Shown here: positions 53,326 through 63,306 of the stretch, one piece after another | Numbering within the stretch: position 1 is the first letter of the stretch | Layout of the letters: each line of letters starts with the position of its first letter | Assembly (NCBI GenBank): GCA_016713435.1 | Contig: JADJPD010000001.1 | Location: 124,001 to 188,000, forward strand | Reading direction: 5' to 3' | DNA from: Gemmatimonadota bacterium | Lineage (GTDB): Bacteria; Gemmatimonadota; Gemmatimonadetes; Gemmatimonadales; GWC2-71-9 | Length of the DNA stretch: 64,000 nucleotides | The notes under the pieces: model-generated | What the model saw: only the letters and a program-made list of their open reading frames with translations | What the model was told of the DNA's origin: nothing | The model's database searches: none | Made by a program: the position numbers and the translations under genes

Positions 53326-53809
53326 CACGCACGACGAGGCCCCGCTCGAGCCCTGGCTCGCCGAGGCGGTGGCGACGCTGCAGCAGCCGGTGGCGCTCAG
53401 CGAGGGCTACCGGATCCGTGCGCTCGCGGCGCTCGGGCCCCCGGCACGGGGCCCGGCGCGGCGGTGGCGGCTCGCCGTGGCACTGCCCTTCGCCGTGGCC
53501 GCCGGGCTGGCGTTGCTGCTGCCGCGGGTTCCCGGACCGGGCCCGGGGGACGGCCGCTCGCCGGTGGCCTTCCACGTCTCGGCGCCCGCGCGCGAGGTGG
53601 CGCTGGTGGGCGACTTCAACAACTGGGACCCCGCCGCCAACCGGCTGGAGCGCCAGGGGCGCACCTGGAACCTCACGCTGCGGCTGCCGCCCGGCCGCTA
53701 TCGTTATGCCTACCTGGTGGACGGCCAGCGCTGGCTCCCCGACCCCGGCTTCCCCGCCGCGGGCGATGACTTCGGCACTCCCACTGCGGTGATCACCGTT
53801 GCGCACTGA
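53315..53809 (+). CDS. Membrane protein with extracytoplasmic glycogen-binding (AMPK-beta-like) domain, possible anti-sigma factor
   Basis: A 164-residue protein. A cytoplasmic N-part of about 48 residues (APLEPWLAEAVATLQQPV) is followed by one membrane helix (52-69). An E-set glycogen-binding domain (about 84-163) carries VALVGDFNNWDP, WNLTLRLPPGRYRYAYLVDGQ and WLPDPG, the AMPK-beta/CBM48 pattern. The GTG start overlaps the sigma factor stop by 11 bp. Its topology is that of an anti-sigma factor, but the N-part has no zinc motif, so the role is an inference. Confidence 0.8.
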   Translation: MDADTHDEAPLEPWLAEAVATLQQPVALSEGYRIRALAALGPPARGPARRWRLAVALPFAVAAGLALLLPRVPGPGPGDGRSPVAFHVSAPAREVALVGDFNNWDPAANRLERQGRTWNLTLRLPPGRYRYAYLVDGQRWLPDPGFPAAGDDFGTPTAVITVAH

Positions 53810-54401
53810 CCCCCGCCGGCTCGCCGGCCTGCTCCTCTTGCTTGCAGCGACCCCGCTGGCCGCGCAGGACGCGCGCCTCCAGGAGCGGCTGCCCGCCGGC
53901 CTCGCGCGCGAGGTGCAGCGGGTGGTGGACAGTGCGGCGCGCTCGACCCTGCCGGCGGAGCCACTGGTCCTCAAGGCGCTCGAGGGGGCCAGCAAGGGGG
54001 CGGACTCGGCACGAATCCTCGCGGCCGTGCGGACGCTGGCCACCAACCTCGGCTCGGCCCGCGCGGCCCTGGGCCCCGCGGCGAGCGAAGCGGAGCTGGT
54101 GGCCGGCGCGGCGGCACTCCGGGCCGGGGCCACGGCCCCCTCGCTCGCCACGCTGCGCCAGCTCCGGAAGGGAGAACCGCTGGTGGTGCCGCTCAGCGTC
54201 CTGGCCGACCTGCTCACGGCCGGCCTGACCAGCGACCGCGCCTGGGGCTCGGTGCGGGAGATGGCCACCCGCGGCGCCAGCGACGCCGCGTTCCTGGCCA
54301 TGCGCGACGACCTGGTCACGCCGGCGCGCGGCCGCTCCGTCCCGCCCGCCGCCGAGCAGCCGCCCACGACCCCGCTGCCGCCCACCCGGAGCCGGCCATG
54401 A
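53799..54401 (+). CDS. Secreted helical protein of unknown function
   Basis: A 200-residue protein with signal peptide LLLLLAATPLAAQ-DA. The mature part is Ala/Leu-rich and helical (REVQRVVDSAARSTLPAEPLVLKALEG, EAELVAGAAALRAG). A Pro/Thr-rich tail ends it. The start is TTG at 53799, overlapping the previous gene by 11 bp. Its stop overlaps the next ATG. No family was recognised. The operon position ties it to the sigma factor. Confidence 0.7.
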   Translation: MRTDPRRLAGLLLLLAATPLAAQDARLQERLPAGLAREVQRVVDSAARSTLPAEPLVLKALEGASKGADSARILAAVRTLATNLGSARAALGPAASEAELVAGAAALRAGATAPSLATLRQLRKGEPLVVPLSVLADLLTAGLTSDRAWGSVREMATRGASDAAFLAMRDDLVTPARGRSVPPAAEQPPTTPLPPTRSRP

Positions 54402-55599
54402 ACCGGGCCGCCCTCCTCGTGGCGCTGGGCGTCCTGGGCACAGTCCCGCTCGCGGCGCAGGTGACGCTCCGCGCCGATGCGGCCCTCGGCAGCACCGCGC
54501 CCACGCCGACGGCGCGGCGCCTGTGGGCGGTGGGCGGGGAAGCCGAGTGGCTCCGGCCGGCGTTCCGGCTGCTGGCCGAGGGCGAGTACCGTGAGTTCGG
54601 GCGGGGCGACCGCGGGAGCTTTGGGCGGCTGGCGGGGTCGTGGTACCGGCCGGTGGCGGCGCCGGTGACCCTCGAGCTGACGGGCGAGGCGAGCGGCCTG
54701 ACGCACCCCGGCCGGGAGGCCATGGGAGTGCTGCTCGGTGGCGCCCGGTTCCACGTGCACGGGCAGGGACGCGGACTCTGGTTCGGCAGCCAGGCCGGGC
54801 GGGATGCCGTGGGCAGCGTGGTGCGCTGGGAAGGCGCCGCCTGGCAGCGTTTCGGCGCGCTGACGGTGCAGCTGCAGGGCAGCCAGACCGCGTCCCGCGA
54901 GCTGGAGCGCACCCGGTCCGTCGACACCCTGGGCCTGGCCCCCGACTCCACCCGCGAGGCGCAGCGGGTGCGGACCGACGTGGGTGCCTGGCTCGGCTGG
55001 CATGCCGGGGCGCTCGAGGTCAGCGGCGCCCTGGGCCGGCGCTTCGGGGTGACGGAGCCGGCCGGCGGGCTCGGGCACGGGCGACGGGCTCGGCCAGCGG
55101 CGGGCCGCCACGCGGGGGGTGACCTGGTGGATGCTCGAGGGGCGCTGGTGGCTCACCAGCACCATTGGCCTGGTGGCGGCGGGAGGCTACCAGCCGCCGG
55201 ACGGGTCGCTCCGGACGCCGGGCGGACGGTTCGGGAAATTCGGCCTGACGGCGACGCTGCCGCGCGGGCGTCGCCCCGGGAGCGCCGCCGTCTTCCCGCG
55301 CCACACGCGGGAGCGGGGGAACGGCCTGGCCACCACGCGCCTGGCGGGCGATTCGGTGGAGTTCCGCCTGGCGGCGCGCCAGGCAGCACGGGTGGAGCTG
55401 ATGGCCGACTTCACCCACTGGACGCCCGTGCCGCTCCGTGGCCACCGGGTCCGGCGACTGGGTGCTCCAGACCCGCCTCGTGCCCGGGCGCTACAGCGTC
55501 AACATCCGCCTGGACGGCGGCGCCTGGCAACCGCCGCCGGGGGTCCCGACGATGGCGGACGAGTTCGGGGGGCTCACGGGGCTCGTCGTGATTCCCTAG
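54398..55599 (+). CDS. Outer-membrane-like protein with C-terminal glycogen-binding domain, two frameshifts
   Basis: About 400 residues when repaired. Signal peptide VLGTVPLAAQ-VT. The main part is made of amphipathic strands of barrel type (RLWAVGGEAEWLRPAFRLLAEGEY, VTLELTGEASGL, TSTIGLVAAGGYQPPDG). The C-terminal E-set domain (VEFRLAARQAARVELMADFTHW, then GDWVLQTRLVPGRYSVNIRLDG) is a second AMPK-beta-like module. The frame changes near 55068 and near 55440, each with one base surplus, and the protein ends at TAG 55597-55599. The stretches in all three frames make one continuous protein, so sequence error is likely. Confidence 0.7.
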
Positions 55600-55759
55600 A
55601 CTCCGAAGCTCGCATCACCGCGGCAATGCTCCGGCACCACGAACCAGCATCCGAGCCCGACACCCAGGCCCTTCCCCGGAGCCCCACCCCGACTTCGGGA
55701 AGCCCGGATGGGCAACCAACGCCGATCGTGGGGCGGTGCGGAGCCGGCGACCGACCCGC

Positions 55760-56158
55760 CTATCCCGGCACCTTCCCGACCATGGACGGCCGCTTGAGCA
55801 GCGAGAGGCGGACGGCGTCCACCACCAGGCGGAGGTCGTCGATCTTGGAGATGAGCGGCACGCCGCGCTGCTCGATGGGGGCGTGGACCCGCGGGTCGCC
55901 GGCGGCGCCGGTGAGGAAGACGACGCGGTCGGCGAGCCTGGGGGAGGTCTCGAGGAGGGCGTCGTAAAAGGCGATGCCGGTCTCCCCGGGCATGAGGACG
56001 TCGCACACCACGGCGTCGGCCCCGGGACCTTCGGCGAAGATCCGCTTGGCGGCCGCGCTCGAGTCGGCTTCGAGGACGGTGAAGCCGGCACGCTCGAAGA
56101 AGGCGCGCAGCGCCTTCCGCATGGAGGGTTCGTCGTCCACCACCAGGACTGTTGCCAC
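55760..56158 (-). CDS. Single-domain response regulator (CheY-like)
   Basis: A receiver domain of 132 residues without output domain. ATVLVVDDEPSMRKAL carries the acidic pair, AVVCDVLMPGETG the phosphoacceptor Asp, VVFLTGAAGD the Thr. The conserved Lys is in PLISKIDDL (SK where KP is usual). GTG start. No kinase is beside it. The hybrid kinase at 61-63 kb is a possible partner. Confidence 0.85.
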   Translation of the reverse strand: MATVLVVDDEPSMRKALRAFFERAGFTVLEADSSAAAKRIFAEGPGADAVVCDVLMPGETGIAFYDALLETSPRLADRVVFLTGAAGDPRVHAPIEQRGVPLISKIDDLRLVVDAVRLSLLKRPSMVGKVPG

Positions 56159-56305
56159 AAGCCCTTTCAGGGCAAGGAGTTGCCCGATTGCTCCAGGTCG
56201 CGGATTCGACCGCGGGACGGGCCTTGCCCACCTCGTCAGCCCAACTATCGGCAGGAGGAAGCCTTCATTTGACCCCCGGGATGGGCCATGGGTAGATTGC
56301 CGCCC

Positions 56306-57559
56306 ATGCCGGACATCTCAATCGTCAAGACAAAGGAAGATGCGGGCTCCAAGAGCCTCCAGGTGACCGTCCCGGTGGACCGGGTGCGGGCCGCGGAGCA
56401 CAAGGCGCTGCGCTACTTCTCCCAGCGGGCCCGTCTTCCCGGCTTCCGGCCGGGCAAGGCCCCGGAAGCCGTCGTCCGCCGCCGCTTCGGTGAGCAGATC
56501 CGCCAGACGGTCCTCGAGGAGCTGATCCGCGAGAGCTGGGACCAGGCCCTGTCGGCCGAGGCCCTCAAGCCCATCGCCGAGCCGCACATCCACGACCTCA
56601 AGTTCGAGGACGGGCAGGCGCTCGAGTTCGAGTTCCACGTCGAGGTGCGCCCCGACGTGAAGCTGCAGAAGGCCAAGGGCTTCACCGTGCAGCGGACCGT
56701 CAAGCCGGTGACCGCCGAGGACGTGGAGGAGAAGCTTCGCGACCTGGCCGAACGGAAGGCCAACTGGATCCCGGTGGAGGGGCAGAAGCCCGCGCCGGGG
56801 CAGATGGTCCGCCTCGAGGTGGCCCCCTTCGAGGGAGAGAACGCCGAGCCGGGCAGCGCGCAGCCGTACACCATGGTGCTCGGCGAGGGCCGGGCCATCC
56901 CGGACGTCGAGGAGCGGGTGATGACGCTCGTCCCCGGCGAGACGGTGGACACGGACGTGCGCTTCCCCGATGACTTCCCGGACGAGGCCCGCCGTGGCCA
57001 GACCCGGAAGGTCCGGATCGCGCTGCACGAGGTGAAGCGCCAGGAACTGCCGGCCCTCGACGACGCCTTCGCGCGCGAAGTGGGGGACTTCGAGACGCTC
57101 GACGCCCTGCGGCAGGCCCTCCGGGCCGACCTCGAGGGCGAGGCCAAGGCCCAGGCCGACGCCAACGTGCGGCAGGAGCTGCTGCAGCAGATCTACGCCG
57201 CCAACGAGGTGCCGACGCCGCCGTCGCTGGTGAACCGGCTGATCAAGGGCTACATGCAGGCCTACCAGATCCCGGCCGAGCAGTTCGAGCCGTTCTCGGC
57301 GGAGTTCCGGCCGATGGCCGAGCAGCAGGTCCGGCGGGAGCTGGTGCTGGACACGCTGGTGGAGGCCGAGAAGCTGGCGGCCACCGAGAAGGAGATCGAC
57401 GAGCGGATCGCCACGCTGGCGGCGGCGCGGAACCTGCCGCCGGGCCAGCTGTACGCCGAGTTCGAGAAGGCCGGCCGCCTGCGGGACCTGGAGCGGTCAC
57501 TCACCGAGGAGAAGGCGTTTGCCTGGCTCCTCTCGCATTCCACCGTGGTCGACGCCTGA
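56306..57559 (+). CDS. tig: Trigger factor
   Basis: Ribosome-bound chaperone and peptidyl-prolyl isomerase of 417 residues. The ribosome-binding loop is in FSQRARLPGFRPGKAPEAVV. The middle FKBP-like domain is PAPGQMVRLEVAPFEG...LGEGRAIPDVEERVMTL and seems reduced. The C-terminal helical arms (LIKGYMQAYQIPAEQFE) follow. TAGATT lies seven bases before the ATG at 56306 and there is no ribosome site, suggesting a leaderless message. First gene of tig-clpP-clpX. Confidence 0.95.
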   Translation: MPDISIVKTKEDAGSKSLQVTVPVDRVRAAEHKALRYFSQRARLPGFRPGKAPEAVVRRRFGEQIRQTVLEELIRESWDQALSAEALKPIAEPHIHDLKFEDGQALEFEFHVEVRPDVKLQKAKGFTVQRTVKPVTAEDVEEKLRDLAERKANWIPVEGQKPAPGQMVRLEVAPFEGENAEPGSAQPYTMVLGEGRAIPDVEERVMTLVPGETVDTDVRFPDDFPDEARRGQTRKVRIALHEVKRQELPALDDAFAREVGDFETLDALRQALRADLEGEAKAQADANVRQELLQQIYAANEVPTPPSLVNRLIKGYMQAYQIPAEQFEPFSAEFRPMAEQQVRRELVLDTLVEAEKLAATEKEIDERIATLAAARNLPPGQLYAEFEKAGRLRDLERSLTEEKAFAWLLSHSTVVDA

Positions 57560-57570
57560 GCGTGCCCCCC

Positions 57571-58182
57571 ATGGCCTCCCTGTATCCTCCCTACGTCATC
57601 GAGCGGTCGAGCCGCGGCGAGCGGTCGTACGACATCTTCAGCCGCCTGCTGATGGACCGCATCGTCTTCCTCGGCGCGCCGATCAACGATGATGTGGCGA
57701 ACATCATCATCGCGCAGCTCCTGTTCCTCGAGGCGGACAACCCGGAGCGGGACATCTACCTCTACATCAACTCGCCGGGCGGGGTGGTGTCGAGCGGGCT
57801 GGCCATCTACGACACGATGCAGTACCTGAAGGCGCCGGTGAACACGATCTGCATGGGCATGGCGGCCTCGATGGGGTCGTTCCTGCTGGCGGCGGGGGTG
57901 AAGGGCAAGCGGAGCGCGCTGCCGCACTCGCGGATCATGATCCACCAGCCCTCGGGGGGGGCGCAGGGCACCGCGGCCGACATCGAGATCCAGGCGCGGG
58001 AGATCCTCTACCTCCGCTCCAAGCTCAACGGGCTGTACAGCCAGCACACCGGGCAGCCCATCGAGACCATCGAGCGGGACATGGACCGCGACCGGTTCAT
58101 GTCGGCCGAGGAGGCGCGGGACTACGGGCTGATCGACAACGTGATCACCAAGCGGACCGAGATCCAGCCGGTGGCCAAGTAA
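57571..58182 (+). CDS. clpP: ATP-dependent Clp protease proteolytic subunit
   Basis: Serine protease of 203 residues. YLYINSPGGVVSSGLAIYDTM is the oligomer/handle region. The catalytic triad is S100 in CMGMAASMGSF, H125 in SRIMIHQPSGG and D174 in DRDRFMSAEEA. It forms the ClpXP protease with the next gene. ATG 57571 is preferred, with an in-frame GTG at 57562 possible. It is 11 bp after tig. Confidence 0.97.
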   Translation: MASLYPPYVIERSSRGERSYDIFSRLLMDRIVFLGAPINDDVANIIIAQLLFLEADNPERDIYLYINSPGGVVSSGLAIYDTMQYLKAPVNTICMGMAASMGSFLLAAGVKGKRSALPHSRIMIHQPSGGAQGTAADIEIQAREILYLRSKLNGLYSQHTGQPIETIERDMDRDRFMSAEEARDYGLIDNVITKRTEIQPVAK

Positions 58183-58261
58183 CCGGCTCTTGACGCTCCC
58201 CGGGGGGAGGGACAGGTTTCCTGTCGCTCCCCCTACTACTTCCGAGGATGGGCCGGCCGAC

Positions 58262-59509
<1,248 letters not shown>

Positions 59510-59530
59510 GGCACCCGGCGGGGCGGGACG

Positions 59531-59561
59531 GGGGCGGCTTTCCGACGCGGAAGGCCGCCCC
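59531..59561 (+). terminator. Terminator after clpX
   Basis: A 13-bp stem with one G-T pair (59531-59543 with 59549-59561), loop GACGC, then TCGCTATTTT. The TATTTT may also be the -10 of engB. Confidence 0.7.
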
Positions 59562-59576
59562 TCGCTATTTTCCGGC

Positions 59577-60212
59577 ATGAGTCACGGGCCCCCGACGTAC
59601 CCGCCGGCCAAGGAGAGCGACGCGCCGTTCGCGGCGCTGCCGATCGTCTTTCCGGGCAGCTTTCCCGATGCCACGGTGCGGCTCGAGCCCCGGCTGCCCG
59701 AGGTGGCGCTGATCGGGCGGAGCAACGTGGGGAAGTCGTCGCTGCTCAACGCGCTCTTCGGGCGGAAGCTGGCCAAGGTGAGCAACACGCCGGGGCGCAC
59801 CGGACAGATCAACGTGTTCCGGCTGCCCACGCTCTACCTGCTGGACCTCCCCGGTTACGGCTTCGCCAAGGTGCCCAAGTCGGAGCGGGCGCGGTACCAG
59901 AAGCTGGTGAAGGGCGTGCTCCAGAAGCGGAAGAGCCTCTCGGGCGTGCTGTGGCTGCTCGACATCCGGCACGACCCGAGCGCCGAGGACCAGGAGCACG
60001 GCGAGCTGCTCGCCGCGAGCGGCGTCCCGGCCCTCGTGGCCATCACCAAGGCCGACAAGCTGCCGTTCGGGCAGCGGAAGAAGCGGCTCCGGGAGCTGAG
60101 CCTCCTGCTGGGGTTCCCGGAGGAGCAGGTCCAGCCCACCAGCAGCACCACGGGCGAGGGCCTGGCCGAGCTGGCCGAGACCCTGCTGGCCCTGGAGAGC
60201 CCAAAGGAGTGA
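59577..60212 (+). CDS. engB: Ribosome biogenesis GTPase EngB (YihA)
   Basis: GTPase of 211 residues needed for 50S assembly. G1 is ALIGRSNVGKSSLLNAL, G2 is NTPGRTGQINVF, G3 is LLDLPGYGFAKVP, G4 is AITKADKL and G5 is TSSTTGEG. TATTTT (59566-59571) five bases before the ATG and no ribosome site suggest leaderless translation. It follows clpX, a common neighbour. Confidence 0.94.
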   Translation: MSHGPPTYPPAKESDAPFAALPIVFPGSFPDATVRLEPRLPEVALIGRSNVGKSSLLNALFGRKLAKVSNTPGRTGQINVFRLPTLYLLDLPGYGFAKVPKSERARYQKLVKGVLQKRKSLSGVLWLLDIRHDPSAEDQEHGELLAASGVPALVAITKADKLPFGQRKKRLRELSLLLGFPEEQVQPTSSTTGEGLAELAETLLALESPKE

Positions 60213-60214
60213 GC

Positions 60215-60862
60215 ATGCCATCGCAGCGCTGGTGGGGCCTCGCGGCCCTGGGAGTGATGCTGGCGGGCGCCCCGCTCGCGGCGCAGGACGCCATCGCGGC
60301 GGGCGACCTCCCGCCGGTGGGCTACGGCGCCCTCAACCAGGACCAGCTCACGGTGCGCTTCGGCGCGCAGGACCTCGAGATCCGCGTGGCCCCGCTCGAC
60401 GAGCGGCTGCTCCGCCTGCTGGCGCCCGACGCCTACCGCACGTTGCGCGGCCTGGTGGACGAGCGCCGGGCGGCCATCGACTCGGCCGCCGCCGCCGCCG
60501 AGGGAATCTCGGCGCCGGGGCTGATGCTGGTGTCGTTCTTTGCGCGGCAGCGGGATGCGCGCTTCGAGCCGGAGAACCTGTCGCTCCTGTGGCGAGGGCA
60601 GCTGGAGCGGCCGGCGGCCATCCTCCCCATCAACGCCAACTTCAGCGGCCGCCAGCTCGGCACGCGGCAGCAGGCGTCGGCCATCTACCTGTATGCGCAG
60701 CCGGTGCCGGTGTTCGAGCCGTTCGCCATCAGCTACAATGGGGTGACCTCGGGCGGGTGGGAGCAGGCGCTGCAGCGGATCGACCGCGAGCGCTCGCGGG
60801 TGCTGGCGCGCTGGCAGACGGAGCGGGAGCGGGCGCGGGACACGGTGGCCACGAAGCCCTGA
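60215..60862 (+). CDS. Secreted hypothetical protein
   Basis: A 215-residue protein with signal peptide LMLAGAPLAAQ-DA type (VMLAGAPLAAQ). The mature part is mixed alpha/beta: LTVRFGAQDLEIRVAPLDERLLRLL, GLMLVSFFARQRDARFEPENLSLL, and a coiled-coil-like Arg/Glu-rich C-terminal helix (RIDRERSRVLARWQTERERARD). No family was recognised. It starts 2 bp after engB with a weak AAAGGAG upstream, so it may be co-transcribed. Confidence 0.7.
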   Translation: MPSQRWWGLAALGVMLAGAPLAAQDAIAAGDLPPVGYGALNQDQLTVRFGAQDLEIRVAPLDERLLRLLAPDAYRTLRGLVDERRAAIDSAAAAAEGISAPGLMLVSFFARQRDARFEPENLSLLWRGQLERPAAILPINANFSGRQLGTRQQASAIYLYAQPVPVFEPFAISYNGVTSGGWEQALQRIDRERSRVLARWQTERERARDTVATKP

Positions 60863-60890
60863 GGCGGGCCCCGCCCCACGCACGGTGAGC

Positions 60891-60921
60891 GACGCCCGGG
60901 CTGCCATGCGGCCCGGGCGTC
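60891..60921 (+). terminator. Terminator after the secreted hypothetical gene
   Basis: An 11-bp perfect stem (60891-60901 with 60911-60921), nine-base loop, tail GTCATT. Confidence 0.7.
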
Positions 60922-61044
60922 GTCATTGGACGGTCCCGAGAGGCCGGCCCCCGCCGGCCGGAGGCCCGGCCGTTCCTTGGATCGGGCGGCCCGCGCCGAT
61001 AGACTCCTGCATCCCATGTCCATCACCCCTTCCTGCGCCCCCGC

Positions 61045-63306
61045 ATGGCGGTCGCTGACCTGATCCTCCGGCTCTTTCCCGGCTTTGCCTGGCTGGTGGC
61101 GGGCGGGCTGTTCCGGGCGAGCCCGGCCCACCACCCCGTCGGGGTGGCGGGCATGCTGCTCCTGGGTGCCGGCTTGGTCAGCGCCGGGTGGCTCGGGCGT
61201 GGGCAGCGGCGGGGATCGCTGCTGGCAGGCGGGCTGCTGGGGCTGGTGCTGGTGCCGCTGGCGGGGGTGTACGCGCTGGTGGGGGTCGCGGTGACCCTGC
61301 TCTTCCTGGCGCGCGAGCTGGTGGACCAGGCCGCCGCCACCCGGCGGCTCGAGGCGGAGCGGGCCGAGTTGGCACGGCAGCTCGACCGGCGGATCAACGA
61401 GATCTTCTCCCTGCAGGAACTCTCCTACATCCTGGCCGACTCGCTGGCCAGCGAGCGGATCGCCGAGCGGGTGGCGCGCTACGTGATGCGCTTCCTCAAC
61501 GCCGAGGGCGCCGCCCTGGCGCTCGTGAACGAGGACGACGGCGGGCTCCGCGTGGCCGCGGCCGAGGGGGCGCTCGCGGGCTTTGCGGGGCGCACCGTCG
61601 AGGACGTGGCGGAGGCGCTGGTGGTGCGGGCCCTGGCCACGGAGCGCATCGAGGTGGGCCGGCGGACCGAGACCGAGCCGGTGCTCCTGCTGCCGGGGTT
61701 CACCGCGGAGAGCGCCGCCGCCGTGCCGCTCCGGGCGCATGGGCTCGCCATGGGGGTGCTCGCCGTGGCCAACCGCCGGGACGGCGGCTTCAGCGCCGAG
61801 GACCTCTGGCTCCTCTCCACCGTCTCCACGCAGGTGGCGGTGATCCTGGCCAACAGCCGCCTCTTCGAGATGGTGCGGCAGGCCAAGGAGGAGTGGGAGA
61901 CGGCGTTCAACGCCCTCACGGAGGGCATCGCGGTGCTGGACAAGCAGGGTCGCATCGCGCGCGGGAACCGGGCGCTGGCGCGGCTCCTCAACATGCCGGC
62001 ACCGGCGCTCATGGGGCGCCCCTTCTGGGAGGAAGTGGTGGGCCCGAGCCCCGATGCCTGGCTGCTGGCCGCGGCCGAGGCGAAGGAGCGCCCCGCCCCG
62101 CTCACGGTGCAGAGCGTGCCGACGGGCCGCCTGCTCAAGCTCACCGCCGCGCCGCTCGCCGAGCCCACCTACGAGGCGGCACTCGTGGTGCTGGTGGCGG
62201 ACGTGACGGAGCAGCGCGCGCTCGAGGCGCAGCTGATCCAGTCGGAGAAGCTGGCGGCGGTGGGCCAGCTGGTCTCGGGCGTGGCGCACGAGCTCAACAA
62301 CCCGCTCACCTCCATTGCAGGGCTGTCGGAGTTCCTGCAGGAACGGCCGGGCCTCGGCGCCGACCGGGAGCACCTGCGGGTGATCAACGAGCAGGCGGAG
62401 CGGGCGGGCCGGATCGTGCGGAACCTGCTCACCTTTGCCCGGCGGGGCACGGCCGCCGACGCCGTGGTGGACCTCAACGACGTGGTGGAGCGCACCGCGC
62501 TGGTGGTGGCCTACGAACTGGAGATGCGCGGCATCCGGCTGGGGGAGCAGCGCGCCGCCGGGCCGCTCCCGGTGCGCGGCAGCCGGGACGAGCTGCAGCA
62601 GGTGGTGGTGAACCTGGTGACCAACGCCATCCATGCCGTGCGGGACCAGCCGCCCGACCTGCCCCGCGAGATCACCCTCACCACCGCGCGCGACGGCGCC
62701 ATGGCCGTGGTCCGCGTGCGCGACACGGGGAAGGGCGTGTCACCCGCGCACGAGCGCGAGCTGTTCACCCCCTTCTTCACCACCAAGGAACCGGGGGAGG
62801 GGACGGGGCTGGGCCTGTCGCTCAGCTATCGGATCGTGGAGGCGCACGGCGGCCGGCTGGCGTATGCGCCGGCGCCGGGGCGCGGGGCGGAGTTCTGGTT
62901 CTCCATCCCGATCGCGACGGACCTGCCTGAGGGAGAGGCCGCCGCCGCCCCGGCGGCGGAGCGCTCCGCGCTGCTGGTGGACGACGATCCAGGCATCGAG
63001 CTGGTGGTGCGGGCGCTGCTCGAGCCGGCAAACATCGCGGTGGAGCGAGCCGCGAGCGCGGCGGAAGGCGCTCGGCGCGTGGCGGAACGGCGGTGGCGCC
63101 TGGTGATCGTGGACGGCGGCCTCTCCGCCGACGGCCGACAGCTGCTGAGCGAGCAGGCGCAGGTGCCGGACGGGACCCGCCTGGTGGTGGCCACCGCCGA
63201 CGCGGCGCTGGCGGAGCGCTGCCGGGCGCGGGGCGCGGCCACCCTCCCCCGCCCCTTCCTCCCCCGCGACCTCATCAGCGTGGTGGGCGACCTGCTCGAC
63301 GCCTAG
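61045..63306 (+). CDS. Hybrid histidine kinase (TM-GAF-PAS-HisKA-HATPase-REC)
   Basis: Membrane-bound sensor kinase of 753 residues. About four N-terminal helices (to residue 90) are followed by a coiled-coil and a GAF domain (about 120-275; VARYVMRFLNAEGAALALV). A PAS domain (about 285-390; GIAVLDKQGRIARGNRALARLL) follows. HisKA has H415 in SGVAHELNNPLTSIAG, and the ATPase has NLVTNAIHAVRDQ and GEGTGLGLSLSYRIVE. The C-terminal receiver has LLVDDDPGIE and D690 (VIVDGGLS), but the conserved Lys is replaced by Arg (LPRPF). No output gene is adjacent. Confidence 0.9.
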   Translation: MAVADLILRLFPGFAWLVAGGLFRASPAHHPVGVAGMLLLGAGLVSAGWLGRGQRRGSLLAGGLLGLVLVPLAGVYALVGVAVTLLFLARELVDQAAATRRLEAERAELARQLDRRINEIFSLQELSYILADSLASERIAERVARYVMRFLNAEGAALALVNEDDGGLRVAAAEGALAGFAGRTVEDVAEALVVRALATERIEVGRRTETEPVLLLPGFTAESAAAVPLRAHGLAMGVLAVANRRDGGFSAEDLWLLSTVSTQVAVILANSRLFEMVRQAKEEWETAFNALTEGIAVLDKQGRIARGNRALARLLNMPAPALMGRPFWEEVVGPSPDAWLLAAAEAKERPAPLTVQSVPTGRLLKLTAAPLAEPTYEAALVVLVADVTEQRALEAQLIQSEKLAAVGQLVSGVAHELNNPLTSIAGLSEFLQERPGLGADREHLRVINEQAERAGRIVRNLLTFARRGTAADAVVDLNDVVERTALVVAYELEMRGIRLGEQRAAGPLPVRGSRDELQQVVVNLVTNAIHAVRDQPPDLPREITLTTARDGAMAVVRVRDTGKGVSPAHERELFTPFFTTKEPGEGTGLGLSLSYRIVEAHGGRLAYAPAPGRGAEFWFSIPIATDLPEGEAAAAPAAERSALLVDDDPGIELVVRALLEPANIAVERAASAAEGARRVAERRWRLVIVDGGLSADGRQLLSEQAQVPDGTRLVVATADAALAERCRARGAATLPRPFLPRDLISVVGDLLDA

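Noticed and set aside
61016..61060. ATG at 61016 as start of the hybrid kinase
   Set aside because: It is in another frame and meets a TGA after 15 codons. ATG at 61045 opens the kinase frame.
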